Source: Bacteroidales bacterium
GTDB lineage: Bacteria > Bacteroidota > Bacteroidia > Bacteroidales > GCA-2748055
Direction of reading: 5' to 3'
Assembly: GCA_029938715.1 (NCBI GenBank)
Contig: JAOZUK010000002.1
Coordinates: 18,959-82,958, forward strand
DNA length: 64,000 nt
A program made the position numbers and the translations under genes. The notes beneath the pieces were generated by a model that did not search any database, was not told the DNA's origin, and saw only the letters and a program-made list of their open reading frames with translations. Positions 1-10,510 of the stretch are shown here, piece by piece; within the stretch, counting starts at the first letter, position 1; the number at the start of each line of letters is the position of its first letter.

Positions 1-645
1 ACCCCGCTCAATTCGCCTTATAAGCTCCGTTCCGGTTACAATATTACCCCACTGATCGGATCCTCCCATCTGCAATTTGCATTGCTGCTCCCGGTAGAGT
101 ACCTGGAAATCATATCCCTGCACAAGCTGATAGGTGAATTCCGTAAAGGACATACCCGATTTACTATCTGCCCCCAGCCTCTTCTTAACTGAATCCTTGG
201 CCATCATATAGTTGATCGTAATGTGCTTACCTATGTCGCGAATGAATTCGAGGAACGAGTATTCCTTCATCCAGTCGTAATTATTGACCATCAGTGCCTG
301 ATTGGATGCCTGAGTCTCAAAATCCAGGAATCTGGAAATTTGTTTCTTCAGGGCTTCCTGGTTGTGCCTCAATGTAGGCTCATCCAGAAGATTTCGCTCC
401 TGTGACTTGCCACTGGGATCACCAATCATTCCTGTAGCACCACCTACAAGGGCTATGGGTCGGTGACCGGCCATTTGCAACCTTTTCAACATCATGACAC
501 CCACCATGTGGCCTATATGCAATGAATCGGCAGTGGGATCGATACCTACGTAAGCTGACACCTGCTCCTTCTCAAGCAACTCTTCTGTTCCAGGCATGAT
601 ATCATGGATCATACCCCTCCACTTCAGTTCTTCAACAAAATTCAT
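1..645 (-). CDS. tyrS: Tyrosyl-tRNA synthetase, N-terminal part (runs off the left edge)
   Basis: Reverse-complement translation from ATG at 645 gives [80 protein letters not shown]...[19 protein letters not shown]; class I aaRS HIGH-type motif and the Tyr[10 protein letters not shown] motif. Absent from the ORF track because it has no stop in the window. Confidence 0.95.
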   Translation of the reverse strand, partial: MNFVEELKWRGMIHDIMPGTEELLEKEQVSAYVGIDPTADSLHIGHMVGVMMLKRLQMAGHRPIALVGGATGMIGDPSGKSQERNLLDEPTLRHNQEALKKQISRFLDFETQASNQALMVNNYDWMKEYSFLEFIRDIGKHITINYMMAKDSVKKRLGADSKSGMSFTEFTYQLVQGYDFQVLYREQQCKLQMGGSDQWGNIVTGTELIRRIERG

Positions 646-658
646 ATTCTCTTTTCCA

Positions 659-1210
659 CTATTCCGATAAAACTATATGGGCCATCGCTGGCAACTTATT
701 CTTCTTTTTTGGGACATACTGTTTCCAGTCATCTTTTCTCAAATATGGGAAAATGGCGGGAGCAAATGCCGAGAGCGGTTTATACAACAATGATCCCTCA
801 ATGCGTTCAGGCTTGATGATTTGTTTTTGCTCATTCACTTCATTGATGGGCCACAGAATCATACTAAGTACAAATGCGGTAACCAGCAATCCAAAAGCCA
901 TTCCCAACACCCGGTTCACCAGACTCAAAGCAACAGCTTTCACCAGTTTTTCAACCATGAATGCCACCAGATGAACCACCATTACAATGGCCACAAACGC
1001 CACAGCAAATGCAATGACATTCATATACTCGGGAGATATGGTAAATACCGAATCGAGTAATCCGGCAAAAACCGGTCTCAGTTTAATTGCGCCAATGATC
1101 CCCAAAACAAGTGCAGCAAGGGAGGAAATCATATGAATAATACCCTTCTTAAAACCTCTGTAAAGGGCATAAAGCAAGGGAATAAGAAATATAATATCCA
1201 ATACATTCAT
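659..1210 (-). CDS. CvpA family membrane protein
   Basis: N-terminal [44 protein letters not shown] and four hydrophobic segments are typical of CvpA/colicin V production proteins. Confidence 0.8.
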   Translation of the reverse strand: MNVLDIIFLIPLLYALYRGFKKGIIHMISSLAALVLGIIGAIKLRPVFAGLLDSVFTISPEYMNVIAFAVAFVAIVMVVHLVAFMVEKLVKAVALSLVNRVLGMAFGLLVTAFVLSMILWPINEVNEQKQIIKPERIEGSLLYKPLSAFAPAIFPYLRKDDWKQYVPKKKNKLPAMAHIVLSE

Positions 1211-1345
1211 TTGGCTGATCTAAAACGCCACAAATTAACGCATTTCTTTGGAAAATCGATAATGTTTTTGGTTGCATTGGACCAAAAAAAACCTGATCTT
1301 TAGTTATTAACGTAACTATAAGCGTACAATTGCAAATACAGCGTT

Positions 1346-2011
1346 ATGGAGATCAGAAAATTCCGTTCGCAATACGACCTGGAACTTATCCCGGCTTCAC
1401 ACGAAGGAATCTCGCTTGGATACCTGGTATGGGATCCAATTATCGGCACGCCCAATTTCTCCAAAAAAGGCATGCCCAATACCATCTATAATGCTTTTCT
1501 GGATGCGGGCCTGATCACTCAGACCGATTGGGATCAATTTAAAACTGAGTATCAGGATTCCCCTCTGATTGATGCACAACTGGCTACGCGTACATTGAAT
1601 ATTAACATCGAATCGGTCAGTGAGTTGCAGCACCCAAAAATTGGACTAATCGGTGGTGGTTTTACATCGGATCTCATCCGGAAGTTCACCTTTGGCGACC
1701 TTCAGATGCGCGAGATGAGTGACCTTACCCGGATTAAAATTGATGGATTCCTGGAGTTGATGAAAGCCACTCTATGGAGCGATTATGATGGAAGTATCCG
1801 AAGGGTGTTTATGATCACCGAATTATACTATGGTACCATTCGCATGGTGGTTGAAAAACAATACAGCGCTGAACTGGAAGCTGTTCTTGAGAACGTTAAA
1901 CTGGAAGCCATCCACAGAACGGAAGGGAGTCATGCTGTGGAGTATGAGTTTTCCCATGACAATGTGCCATTCGCCATGCGAATTGAGCGTGTGCGCTCCT
2001 TTAATGGGTAA
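1346..2011 (+). CDS. Hypothetical protein
   Basis: 221-aa uninterrupted ORF with its own upstream gap; no family recognised. Confidence 0.6.
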   Translation: MEIRKFRSQYDLELIPASHEGISLGYLVWDPIIGTPNFSKKGMPNTIYNAFLDAGLITQTDWDQFKTEYQDSPLIDAQLATRTLNINIESVSELQHPKIGLIGGGFTSDLIRKFTFGDLQMREMSDLTRIKIDGFLELMKATLWSDYDGSIRRVFMITELYYGTIRMVVEKQYSAELEAVLENVKLEAIHRTEGSHAVEYEFSHDNVPFAMRIERVRSFNG

Positions 2012-2873
2012 TTACTCCCAGGTCCCTCGGGAAAATTTCTTCGTTAGATACTGTCATGCTACGCATTCTTATGTGGGGTTTCGGCTGATCTTCCCCTTCT
2101 ACAAAAAACCCCACACCCGAAAGCCTGCCACTGATGGCAGAACCCGAATCGATATCGATTGAAACAATTTTACCCGAAGCTTTCTCTCTCCGAATACATA
2201 GGTCATTCTCCACAAAATGATAATCCGTGTGACGGTTTGATTCTATAAAACGCTTTAGTTTCATGACGGGGGTATGTCCGTGTACCACCAGGTAGCCCTT
2301 CCAACGCTCCGGTGAACTATTGAAAAATGCATCCCGCACCCATAGAAAAGATTCTCCCGGGTCGATTCGATTCTTAATGAGATAATGAATCAGGCTTTTA
2401 TAATCTTCCATTTCAACCTGTTCCTCTACTGCTATGGATGGAGAAATCCCGGCATGAGTTACAAGGATCTTCAGTTTTGGATCCACACTCACCACTTTAC
2501 TCATTCTTAATGATCGAAAAAAATCAAGGTAGTAAGTATCCAGATCGGATTGAAAACTGAAGAAGCTGGAAGAACCAAAGGACTGCAGGGTTGCCTCCCC
2601 CCCATTGTAATACCATAACTCGATGGGATTCATACCATATCCCAAGTCCTCAATGGCATTCAGCATCATCATTTCGTGATTGCCCATGAGACAGGTTACA
2701 GGTACATCCATTCCCATGATGCGATCGACCACCTCCTTTGAATGGGGCCCTCGGTCGATATAGTCACCAACAAAGACAATCCGCTCCGGTCTGAACATTA
2801 TTATGTTCTCCAGTAACCTGTTTAAAAGGCGAATCTCCCCGTGAATATCCCCAACGAACCAAATGTTTTTCAT
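2001..2873 (-). CDS. Metallophosphoesterase, Ser/Thr phosphatase-like
   Basis: GDIHG...GDYIDRGPHS...GNHEMMML and VVHGHTPV motifs of the calcineurin-like phosphoesterase fold. Confidence 0.9.
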   Translation of the reverse strand: MKNIWFVGDIHGEIRLLNRLLENIIMFRPERIVFVGDYIDRGPHSKEVVDRIMGMDVPVTCLMGNHEMMMLNAIEDLGYGMNPIELWYYNGGEATLQSFGSSSFFSFQSDLDTYYLDFFRSLRMSKVVSVDPKLKILVTHAGISPSIAVEEQVEMEDYKSLIHYLIKNRIDPGESFLWVRDAFFNSSPERWKGYLVVHGHTPVMKLKRFIESNRHTDYHFVENDLCIRREKASGKIVSIDIDSGSAISGRLSGVGFFVEGEDQPKPHIRMRSMTVSNEEIFPRDLGVITH

Positions 2874-2929
2874 ACTTTAACAACCATAGCCTGTTCATGG
2901 AATTTACAAAAATAGAGTATTTTTAGTCC

Positions 2930-3772
2930 ATGCATCTAACAAAAAAACAAAAATTTGGACTGGTATCCTTCCTGTTATTGATCATTGCAGCATACCTGGT
3001 AACCAAAGAGCCCTGGAAATCAAAGGGTGGCGAATTGGAATCTGCAATATTGAAAAGCCCTCCCTTTCATATCAGCATTAAATGGGACAACCTGGCTGCA
3101 GGCTACCCGCTGACACTTACAACCGACTATATTCGTTCATACACCGGTTTCGATCTGGGTTACAACGAAAGGTATGAGCAGGCTTCGTGGGTCGCATATG
3201 TACTGACCCGTGAAGAGGTGGAGTCCGGGAATATCAAAAGAACAGACAATTTCAGAATCGACACATCGATTGCTACCGGCTCAGCTGACCTGTCGGATTA
3301 CAGGGGTTCAGGTTATGACCGGGGCCACCTGGCTCCGGCAGGAGATATGAAGTGGAACTCACTTGCCATGAGCGAATCTTTCCTGATGTCGAACATGAGC
3401 CCACAGACTCCATCGTTTAACAGGGGAATCTGGAGAAGTCTGGAAACAAAAGTCAGGGGTTGGGCCACTCAAAAAGACAGCATTTATGTGATTACCGGTC
3501 CACTTCTCGGGTCCATCGACACAATGATTGGTTTGAATGAAGTGGGTATACCGCAATACTACTTCAAGGTACTGGTAGATCTTTCCCCACCCGATCATTC
3601 AATGATCGCTTTTCTACTTCCAAACACAGGATCTTCTGCAGACCTGATTCAATTTGCCATTTCGGTCGACTCCCTTGAAAAGATTACCGGATATAATTTC
3701 TTCGCATCTGCTCCGGACCCGGAAGTGATAGAATGGCTGGAGAAGCAGCTTGATCTAGACAGCTGGAATTAA
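2930..3772 (+). CDS. DNA/RNA non-specific endonuclease (NUC1-like) with N-terminal membrane anchor/signal
   Basis: YDRGHLAPAGDMKWN...FLMSNMSPQTPSFNRGIWRSLE matches the DRGH catalytic motif and NMSPQ region of the endonuclease NS family. Confidence 0.92.
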   Translation: MHLTKKQKFGLVSFLLLIIAAYLVTKEPWKSKGGELESAILKSPPFHISIKWDNLAAGYPLTLTTDYIRSYTGFDLGYNERYEQASWVAYVLTREEVESGNIKRTDNFRIDTSIATGSADLSDYRGSGYDRGHLAPAGDMKWNSLAMSESFLMSNMSPQTPSFNRGIWRSLETKVRGWATQKDSIYVITGPLLGSIDTMIGLNEVGIPQYYFKVLVDLSPPDHSMIAFLLPNTGSSADLIQFAISVDSLEKITGYNFFASAPDPEVIEWLEKQLDLDSWN

Positions 3773-3828
3773 TGTTGTATATTGACCGTACTCCAACCAT
3801 ATTCTTGTACTCTATTTAATCTTTTTTG

Positions 3829-4551
3829 ATGCCCTACCGAAGAATTCAAACACTGCTTTCTGTTCCGGTATTTCTGGTACTCTATTCCTATACAGCAGTT
3901 GTTGTTTTCATGATCCTGATCCTCGCCTATGCACGCTGGAGGGCTGGCGTCAGACGCGTCATGGGATTTTGGGCTAAAACGGTATTCCCTTTGATGGGAA
4001 AAAGGCTTCACATTGAAGGAAAACACTATTTCCATAAAGAAGAAAAATATATTTTACTCGCCAACCATGGCAGCATGTTTGACATCGTAGCCATCATGGC
4101 TTTCAATCCCGATGTTTCCTGGTTTGGTCATGAACGAATGCTGCGCATTCCACTGGTCAAACAAATGCTTTTAATGACCGATTATATACCCATGAAAATA
4201 AGCACCATAAGTAATACTCGTAGGATGCTTGAGTTGTTGGAAGAAAAGGCTCAAACCAGGACTGTGGCCATTTTTCCCGAAGGTACCCGTACATTGGATG
4301 GAAAATTGAATTCCTTTTACAGGGGCTTTATTCATCTGCTAAGGGTAACAGAACATGACATCTTACCAGTAACGTTAAATGGCTTTTACAATCTGAAACC
4401 AAAAAACAGGTTCCATATCAATTTTGGATCCCGCCTGAGCGTAGTGATCCACCCTCCCATCAAGGGTCCGGAAATGGCAAATAAATCGGATCAGGAGATA
4501 ATGGATAACATTAGCGAATTGATTGAATCTGCAAATACTGATCTTAATTAA
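3829..4551 (+). CDS. 1-acyl-sn-glycerol-3-phosphate acyltransferase (PlsC-like)
   Basis: NHGSMFDI (NHxxxxD) and FPEGTRTLDG motifs. ORF listed from 3826 (TTG); ATG at 3829. Confidence 0.9.
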   Translation: MPYRRIQTLLSVPVFLVLYSYTAVVVFMILILAYARWRAGVRRVMGFWAKTVFPLMGKRLHIEGKHYFHKEEKYILLANHGSMFDIVAIMAFNPDVSWFGHERMLRIPLVKQMLLMTDYIPMKISTISNTRRMLELLEEKAQTRTVAIFPEGTRTLDGKLNSFYRGFIHLLRVTEHDILPVTLNGFYNLKPKNRFHINFGSRLSVVIHPPIKGPEMANKSDQEIMDNISELIESANTDLN

Positions 4552-4552
4552 G

Positions 4553-5482
4553 ATGGCGCAAAATGAAAAGTGGGTTTTTATTGTAAATCCAACCGCTGGT
4601 GGAGGACGTGGTAGAGTGATCCTCCCTGAGCTTGAAAAACAGGTTTCTGATCGTTCACTGGCAGCGAAGATCGTGCTCACAGAAAAACATGGTCACGCTA
4701 CAGAAATTTCCAGGAAATACCTGGAGCAAGGATACTCACATATTATAGCTGTTGGAGGGGATGGGACAATGAATGAGGTAGCCAGCCCCCTCATAGGACA
4801 TTTGGAGGTAACCACCGGATTGATTTCTGCCGGTACAGGAAATGATTTTATCCAGATTCTGGGATTTCCCGACAGATTCACTGAAGCCCATTGGGACATC
4901 TTTTTCAATCAGGTCGTAATTGCTATGGATGCAGGCCAGGTAAACGGGATGCATTTTTTAAACGGCATGGGACTTGGATTTGATGCCCAGGTTGCAGCTG
5001 AGAACTACGTTGAACCGGGTAAAGTGGCTGCGGGAAATGGAAAGGGAAAATATATCTGGCACATTCTGAAAACTCTCCTTTTTTATCGTGAATGCCAGGT
5101 AAAAATTGAATCCAGGGGCAATACCCAGGAGACCGATTGCTTTATTAATACCATCTCCATAGGGCGACGTTTTGCAGGCAGTTTTTTACTCACCCCGGAA
5201 GCCATTGCCAATGATGGTTTGCTGGATGTATGCATGATCAAAAAACTGAATTTGCTTCAGCGGTTAAAGATCCTGACTATGGTTCCTAAAGGGACACACA
5301 TTAAAGATGAAAAAGTGGACTACTATCAGACTGAAAAATTAACCATTGATTTTGGGGAAAAAGTACCTTTCCATGTGGACGGAGAACTGTTTTTTGATAC
5401 TACCTTTGAAGTCAGTTTGCTGCCTTCAGTTTTAAATATCATATATAATCCGGGAGGAGATCATTTTTTCAACCCAGGGTAA
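4553..5482 (+). CDS. Diacylglycerol kinase family lipid kinase
   Basis: VNPTAGGGRGR...VGGDGTMNEV...GTGNDF motifs of the DAGK catalytic domain; likely start at the internal ATG 4553. Confidence 0.9.
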   Translation: MAQNEKWVFIVNPTAGGGRGRVILPELEKQVSDRSLAAKIVLTEKHGHATEISRKYLEQGYSHIIAVGGDGTMNEVASPLIGHLEVTTGLISAGTGNDFIQILGFPDRFTEAHWDIFFNQVVIAMDAGQVNGMHFLNGMGLGFDAQVAAENYVEPGKVAAGNGKGKYIWHILKTLLFYRECQVKIESRGNTQETDCFINTISIGRRFAGSFLLTPEAIANDGLLDVCMIKKLNLLQRLKILTMVPKGTHIKDEKVDYYQTEKLTIDFGEKVPFHVDGELFFDTTFEVSLLPSVLNIIYNPGGDHFFNPG

Positions 5483-5489
5483 GTGAAAC

Positions 5490-6164
5490 ATGACAATTAC
5501 AGGGAAATATAAATACCTCGCTTTCTATGACCTGGACCACACCATCCTGACAGGGAACAGCGCATCCGCACTTGTAGAAGAGAGCATGCTAAGGGGGCTC
5601 ATGAGCCCCAAACAGTACAGGCACGCGGTTTATCTCTCTATTATTTACAATCTTAACCTGGGAAATCCAACCAAAATGATCAACCGGATGCTATCCTGGC
5701 TCAAGGGCGTTGAAGAACCCTCGGTAAGACAATTATGTCTCGACGTATTTAATAAATTACTGGTAGGCACCATCAGACCGGAGATCCTGCAATCCATAAA
5801 AGAACACCGAAAAGAAAACGGAGCTATTATTTTACTATCCTCTGCCACCACACTCATATGCGAACCGGTATCAAAATACCTCCAGATGGATGAAGTGATC
5901 TGTACGCAACTGGCATCTGAAGAGGGAAAATTTACAGGTCATACCCAGGGAAAACTGGTTTATGGAAAAGAGAAAAAGGTACAAATGCTCTCCTTTTGCA
6001 AAACACATAAATATAATCCCGGCGAGTCTTATTATTACGGAGATTCTCATACCGACCATCATGTAATGGAAGCTGTAGGCCACCCCATTGCCGTTTCACC
6101 AGACAGGAGACTCCTTAAAATAGCTACAGCAAGGAACTGGCCGATCCTGGTTAAGGACCGGTAG
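5490..6164 (+). CDS. HAD-IB family hydrolase (phosphoserine phosphatase-like)
   Basis: FYDLDHTILTGNSA (DxDxT) motif I, LLSSATT motif II, GDSHTDHHVME motif IV. Confidence 0.88.
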   Translation: MTITGKYKYLAFYDLDHTILTGNSASALVEESMLRGLMSPKQYRHAVYLSIIYNLNLGNPTKMINRMLSWLKGVEEPSVRQLCLDVFNKLLVGTIRPEILQSIKEHRKENGAIILLSSATTLICEPVSKYLQMDEVICTQLASEEGKFTGHTQGKLVYGKEKKVQMLSFCKTHKYNPGESYYYGDSHTDHHVMEAVGHPIAVSPDRRLLKIATARNWPILVKDR

Positions 6165-6269
6165 GAGAAATTCCCTTTCAGTCACCCCTTATTCACATTC
6201 ATCAACTTATTCTACACTTCCTCCTTTGGGATATGTAGGTTTGTTAATCAATCAATTATTCGAATCATT

Positions 6270-8648
6270 ATGAACAAAGTGATTTCAACAGTACTGATTA
6301 CTATGATTGTATACATAACATACGGGCAGGGGGTTATGCATCAAACAATCAGGGGAACAGTGGTAGATGCTGTTACAGGATATGCATTGATCGGAGCAAA
6401 TGTGATACTTATTGATTCTGATCCAATTTTGGGAACCTCAACAGACCTGAACGGTCGCTTTACACTCAAAGAAGTTCCTCTGGGTCGGCAGGGTATTGAG
6501 GTCAGGTATGTGGGATATAGTACCAAGTTGATCCCCAATCTATTTCTATCCTCGGGAAAAGAAATCCAGGTACTGGTAAATCTCGAAGAGAATGCCATGG
6601 ATATGGAAGAGGTAGTCGTCCGGTATACTAAAAGAAAAGACAAGGCACAAAACGAAATGGCCATGGTAAGCTCCAGGACTTTTTCCGTTGAAGAGACAGA
6701 AAGATTTGCAGGTAGTCTGGGTGATCCCGCAAGAATGGTAGCCAACTATGCCGGAGTGATGACCCATAATGATTCAAGAAATGATATTATCATCCGGGGA
6801 AATTCACCCATTGGTGTTCTGTGGAGACTGGAAGGTGTGGAAATTCCCAATCCCAATCATTTTGGAGCCATAGGGACCACAGGCGGACCAGTAAGCATGG
6901 TGAATAATAACCTGCTCGCCAATTCCGATTTTCTTACAGGAGCGTTTCCGGCAGAATTCGGGAATGCCACTGCAGGAGTATTCGATCTGAATATGAGGTC
7001 AGGTAATACCGGAAAGCATGAATTCCTGGGACAAATCGGGTTCAATGGTTTTGAATTCGGAGCTGAGGGACCCATTGCAACAGTTGGAGGCACGCAAAAA
7101 GCAACCTACCTGGCCAACTACCGGTATTCCACCCTGGGCCTGTTAAATGATATCGGATTCAATTTCGGTACGGGTGATGCCATTCCACAGTACCAGGATC
7201 TTACTTTCCTGGTTGACCTGCCGGGCACAAAGATCGGACGCTGGAAAGTATTCGGGCTCTGGGGCAAAAGCTTTATACAACTTGGCAGAGAGCCGGCTGA
7301 CACAACCGGTAATTCATATAATCCACGCGGAATAGCAACAGATTTTGGATCTTCTCTAGGGGTCATCGGACTCTCAAATACCTATTTTTTTACCCCCAGA
7401 CTAAGGCTAACAACTACGCTATCCTATCAGCAAACAGCTGTTACCACGGTATTGGATTCTACCAAAAATAACATGGCGATCATAGAACCATTTGTAAGAC
7501 AAAACCAGGCTGAAAATAAGTTTTCAGTTTCCACTCAACTCAGGCATAAAGTGAATGCTAAAAATAATTACAGTCTAGGAATTGTACTGGACCATTATTA
7601 CATTAACTATGTTGACAGTATTAATCATCCCGATTACAACAAGTTTATCACAAGCTCAGATGTATCCGGGACTCTGGGCCTTGCCCGCGCCTATGCACAA
7701 TGGCAGCATGCATTCAATAATCAATTGACTGGCTATGCAGGTTTCCATGTACAATACTTTAACCTGAACCGGGAGCTATCCTATGAACCCAGGATAGCAC
7801 TTAACTGGCAACCCCGGGGGAACAACACCTTCAGCCTGGGCTATGGACTGCATAGTCAGATCCAGCCCAAATCTGTCTACTTCTTTCAAAACTATAATGA
7901 GTCTGACGATACATATTACAGAACCAATGAAAATCTTGGATTTACAAAAAGTCACCATGTGGTACTGGGTTACGATCATCTATTTAGCAATAACTTCCGC
8001 ATAAAAACAGAAACCTATTACCAGTATTTATTTAACGTCCCGGTAAGCAACTCATTCGGAGAGTTTTCGATGGCGAATGCGGGAGATTTCTTTGCCATTG
8101 CCAATGTGGACAGTCTCGAAAACAATGGAACAGGGTATAATTATGGAATTGAACTCACCGTAGAAAAATTTCTCAATAATGGTTACTATTTACTCTTTAC
8201 AACCTCTTTATTCGATTCAAAATACACAGGTGGTGACGGAATTACCAGGAACACTGCTTTCAATGGAAATTATGTATTTAATCTGCTGGCTGGTTATGAA
8301 AAGAAAGTAGGTAAAAAAACATATCTTACAGTTGATATAAAGGGTGTTCTTGCAGGAGGCAGGCGTTATGTTCCCATTGATGTGGATGAATCCATGGAAC
8401 AGGGCCTTGACGTGAGGGATTGGAGCAGGGCTTACCAGGAGAAGTACAACGACTATTTCAGGACAGATCTGAGGATCGGGCTAAAATTGAACAGTAAACG
8501 GTTTAGCCAGGAATGGGCCATTGACTTGCAGAACCTGACCGGATACCAGAGTCTCTTTATGGAGGGGATAGATGTGGAGACGGGTGAAATCTACCAGGTA
8601 TACCAGCAGGGTTTTCTTCCCATGTTCTTATACCGCATTCATTTCTAA
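6270..8648 (+). CDS. TonB-dependent receptor with carboxypeptidase-regulatory-like N-terminal domain
   Basis: IRGTVVDAVTGYALIGANVILIDSDPILGTSTDLNGRFTLKEVPLGRQGIEVRYVGY followed by plug-like RMVANYAGVMTHNDSRNDIIIRGNSPIGVLWRLEGVEIPNPNHFG and a long beta-strand-rich C-terminus. Confidence 0.9.
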   Translation: MNKVISTVLITMIVYITYGQGVMHQTIRGTVVDAVTGYALIGANVILIDSDPILGTSTDLNGRFTLKEVPLGRQGIEVRYVGYSTKLIPNLFLSSGKEIQVLVNLEENAMDMEEVVVRYTKRKDKAQNEMAMVSSRTFSVEETERFAGSLGDPARMVANYAGVMTHNDSRNDIIIRGNSPIGVLWRLEGVEIPNPNHFGAIGTTGGPVSMVNNNLLANSDFLTGAFPAEFGNATAGVFDLNMRSGNTGKHEFLGQIGFNGFEFGAEGPIATVGGTQKATYLANYRYSTLGLLNDIGFNFGTGDAIPQYQDLTFLVDLPGTKIGRWKVFGLWGKSFIQLGREPADTTGNSYNPRGIATDFGSSLGVIGLSNTYFFTPRLRLTTTLSYQQTAVTTVLDSTKNNMAIIEPFVRQNQAENKFSVSTQLRHKVNAKNNYSLGIVLDHYYINYVDSINHPDYNKFITSSDVSGTLGLARAYAQWQHAFNNQLTGYAGFHVQYFNLNRELSYEPRIALNWQPRGNNTFSLGYGLHSQIQPKSVYFFQNYNESDDTYYRTNENLGFTKSHHVVLGYDHLFSNNFRIKTETYYQYLFNVPVSNSFGEFSMANAGDFFAIANVDSLENNGTGYNYGIELTVEKFLNNGYYLLFTTSLFDSKYTGGDGITRNTAFNGNYVFNLLAGYEKKVGKKTYLTVDIKGVLAGGRRYVPIDVDESMEQGLDVRDWSRAYQEKYNDYFRTDLRIGLKLNSKRFSQEWAIDLQNLTGYQSLFMEGIDVETGEIYQVYQQGFLPMFLYRIHF

Positions 8649-8663
8649 GATGTTAATTTCGTT

Positions 8664-9683
8664 ATGAGACACGATCCATTTGCAAAAAAGTCCTCGTTAA
8701 AAAGTATCCTCATAGTGGTCATCATTGTTCTGGTAACCGGTTCAGGATTGTTTCTCCTTGGCAAGTATCTGGAAATTAGTTTCATAAATTCGATTGGTCA
8801 TACTGTCATCATAACAGGTGGATTATGGATGATCTGTCGAAGCTACGTACAATTTCTCTGGAAGCGTTATCCCTGGGAGCAGTCTCCGGTGAAACATATT
8901 GTACTCGAAGTGGTGGGCATATCCGCTCTCACCATGGCCTTTGGCGCGATATTGTATATTGTGGAGAGGCGACTCCGACTTATGGAACCGACTGAACTAT
9001 TGTGGTTGGAGATCCTTGTTACACTGCTGATCACCTACCTGATCACAGGTATTTATGAGATGGTCTATTTTTACAGGCAGTGGATCATGAATTTCTCCAG
9101 GTCGGTCAGGTTGGAAAAGGACAGTATCGAAGCCAAATATGAAACCCTGAAAACTCAGATCAATCCCCACTTCCTCTTTAACAGCCTGAACAGCCTCACA
9201 GGCATTGTTGATGACAATCCTCGTGCTGTGGGATATATCCAGGATCTTTCGGAGTTTCTCAGGTACATACTGGGCAGCCGGGATAAGGACCTTGTATACG
9301 TCCGTGATGAATTAAAGGTACTTAATCATTACTATGAACTTCAAAAGTTCCGTTTCCAGGATAACCTGCATATGTCATTTAATATACCTGAAAAGTACCA
9401 CCTCTATACACTTCCCCCCCTGGTTCTTCAGATGTTGGTAGAGAACTGCATCAAGCACAATATTATTTCCAATGAAAAACCGTTGAAGATTTCGATCTCT
9501 GTCAGCAATGATTTTATCGTTGTTAAAAATAACCTTCAACGAAAAACAGATGTGGTTTCAACTGGACAGGGATTGAGGAATATCAGTGAAAGGTACAGGT
9601 ATTTCACCCACAGGGAGGGATCCATTAAAGAGACAAAGAATGAATATATTGTTTCCATGCCACTCCTAATTGTTGATCTATGA
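8664..9683 (+). CDS. LytS/YehU-type sensor histidine kinase (His_kinase family)
   Basis: LKTQINPHFLFNSLNSLTGIV (His kinase motif) and LVENCIKHNI ATP-binding motif, TM segments at the N-terminus. Confidence 0.92.
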   Translation: MRHDPFAKKSSLKSILIVVIIVLVTGSGLFLLGKYLEISFINSIGHTVIITGGLWMICRSYVQFLWKRYPWEQSPVKHIVLEVVGISALTMAFGAILYIVERRLRLMEPTELLWLEILVTLLITYLITGIYEMVYFYRQWIMNFSRSVRLEKDSIEAKYETLKTQINPHFLFNSLNSLTGIVDDNPRAVGYIQDLSEFLRYILGSRDKDLVYVRDELKVLNHYYELQKFRFQDNLHMSFNIPEKYHLYTLPPLVLQMLVENCIKHNIISNEKPLKISISVSNDFIVVKNNLQRKTDVVSTGQGLRNISERYRYFTHREGSIKETKNEYIVSMPLLIVDL

Positions 9684-10438
9684 TCAGGACGCTTATAATA
9701 GAAGATGAAGCACCTGCAGCAAAACGTCTGGAAAAGCTGTTAAAGGAGGTTGAACCATCCATTACCATCCTGGAGACCCTTGAAAGTGTATCGTCTGCCA
9801 TCAAGTGGTTTAAACAGCACCCACTGCCCGACCTGCTGATGCTCGATATACAACTGGCCGATGGTTTAAGCTTCGATATCTTCAAACAGGTCCGGATCGA
9901 CTCATTTGTGATCTTTACTACAGCTTATGATGAATATGCCATCAAAGCATTTGAATTGAATAGTATTGATTACCTGTTAAAACCCATTAACAGAGATAAG
10001 CTAGAGAAGAGTGTAGAAAAATTCGTAAGACTTCACGGAGAAATAAATACCATCGATATTCAGGCTGTTATTGCGGCAATGGATCGGGGAAGAAAAAAAT
10101 ACAAACAACGGTTTTCGGTAAATGTGGGAACAAAGATAAAATCCATTGAAACTACAAATATTGCCTATTTCTATTCGATGGATAAAACTACATTTCTCTG
10201 CACAAAAGAAAAACGCCATTACCCCATCGACTTTGCGCTAGATAAGCTGGAAGAGCTTATGGATCCACAATACTTTTTTCGTATCAACAGACAGTATACA
10301 TTGAATTACCACGCCATAGAGAAGATCAATGTACTTTCCAGAAGCCGGGTTGCCATTATAACTATTCCTCCCACCGAAGAACCACTTCTTATCAGTACTG
10401 CGCGAACCCATGAATTCCGTTTATGGCTGGACCGGTAG
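9680..10438 (+). CDS. LytTR family response regulator
   Basis: N-terminal receiver (IIEDEAPAAKRL...LLMLDIQLADG...FTTAYDEYAIKAFELNSIDYLLKPI) and LytTR domain (FFRINRQYTLNYHAIEKI). Overlaps the kinase stop (ATGA). Confidence 0.93.
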   Translation: MIRTLIIEDEAPAAKRLEKLLKEVEPSITILETLESVSSAIKWFKQHPLPDLLMLDIQLADGLSFDIFKQVRIDSFVIFTTAYDEYAIKAFELNSIDYLLKPINRDKLEKSVEKFVRLHGEINTIDIQAVIAAMDRGRKKYKQRFSVNVGTKIKSIETTNIAYFYSMDKTTFLCTKEKRHYPIDFALDKLEELMDPQYFFRINRQYTLNYHAIEKINVLSRSRVAIITIPPTEEPLLISTARTHEFRLWLDR

Positions 10439-10510
10439 AGTCATATGATAGTTAAAAATTTGCTATTCAGCTTTTAAGGTGTTATGTTTAGTCGTTCTAA
10501 ATAATTAAAT

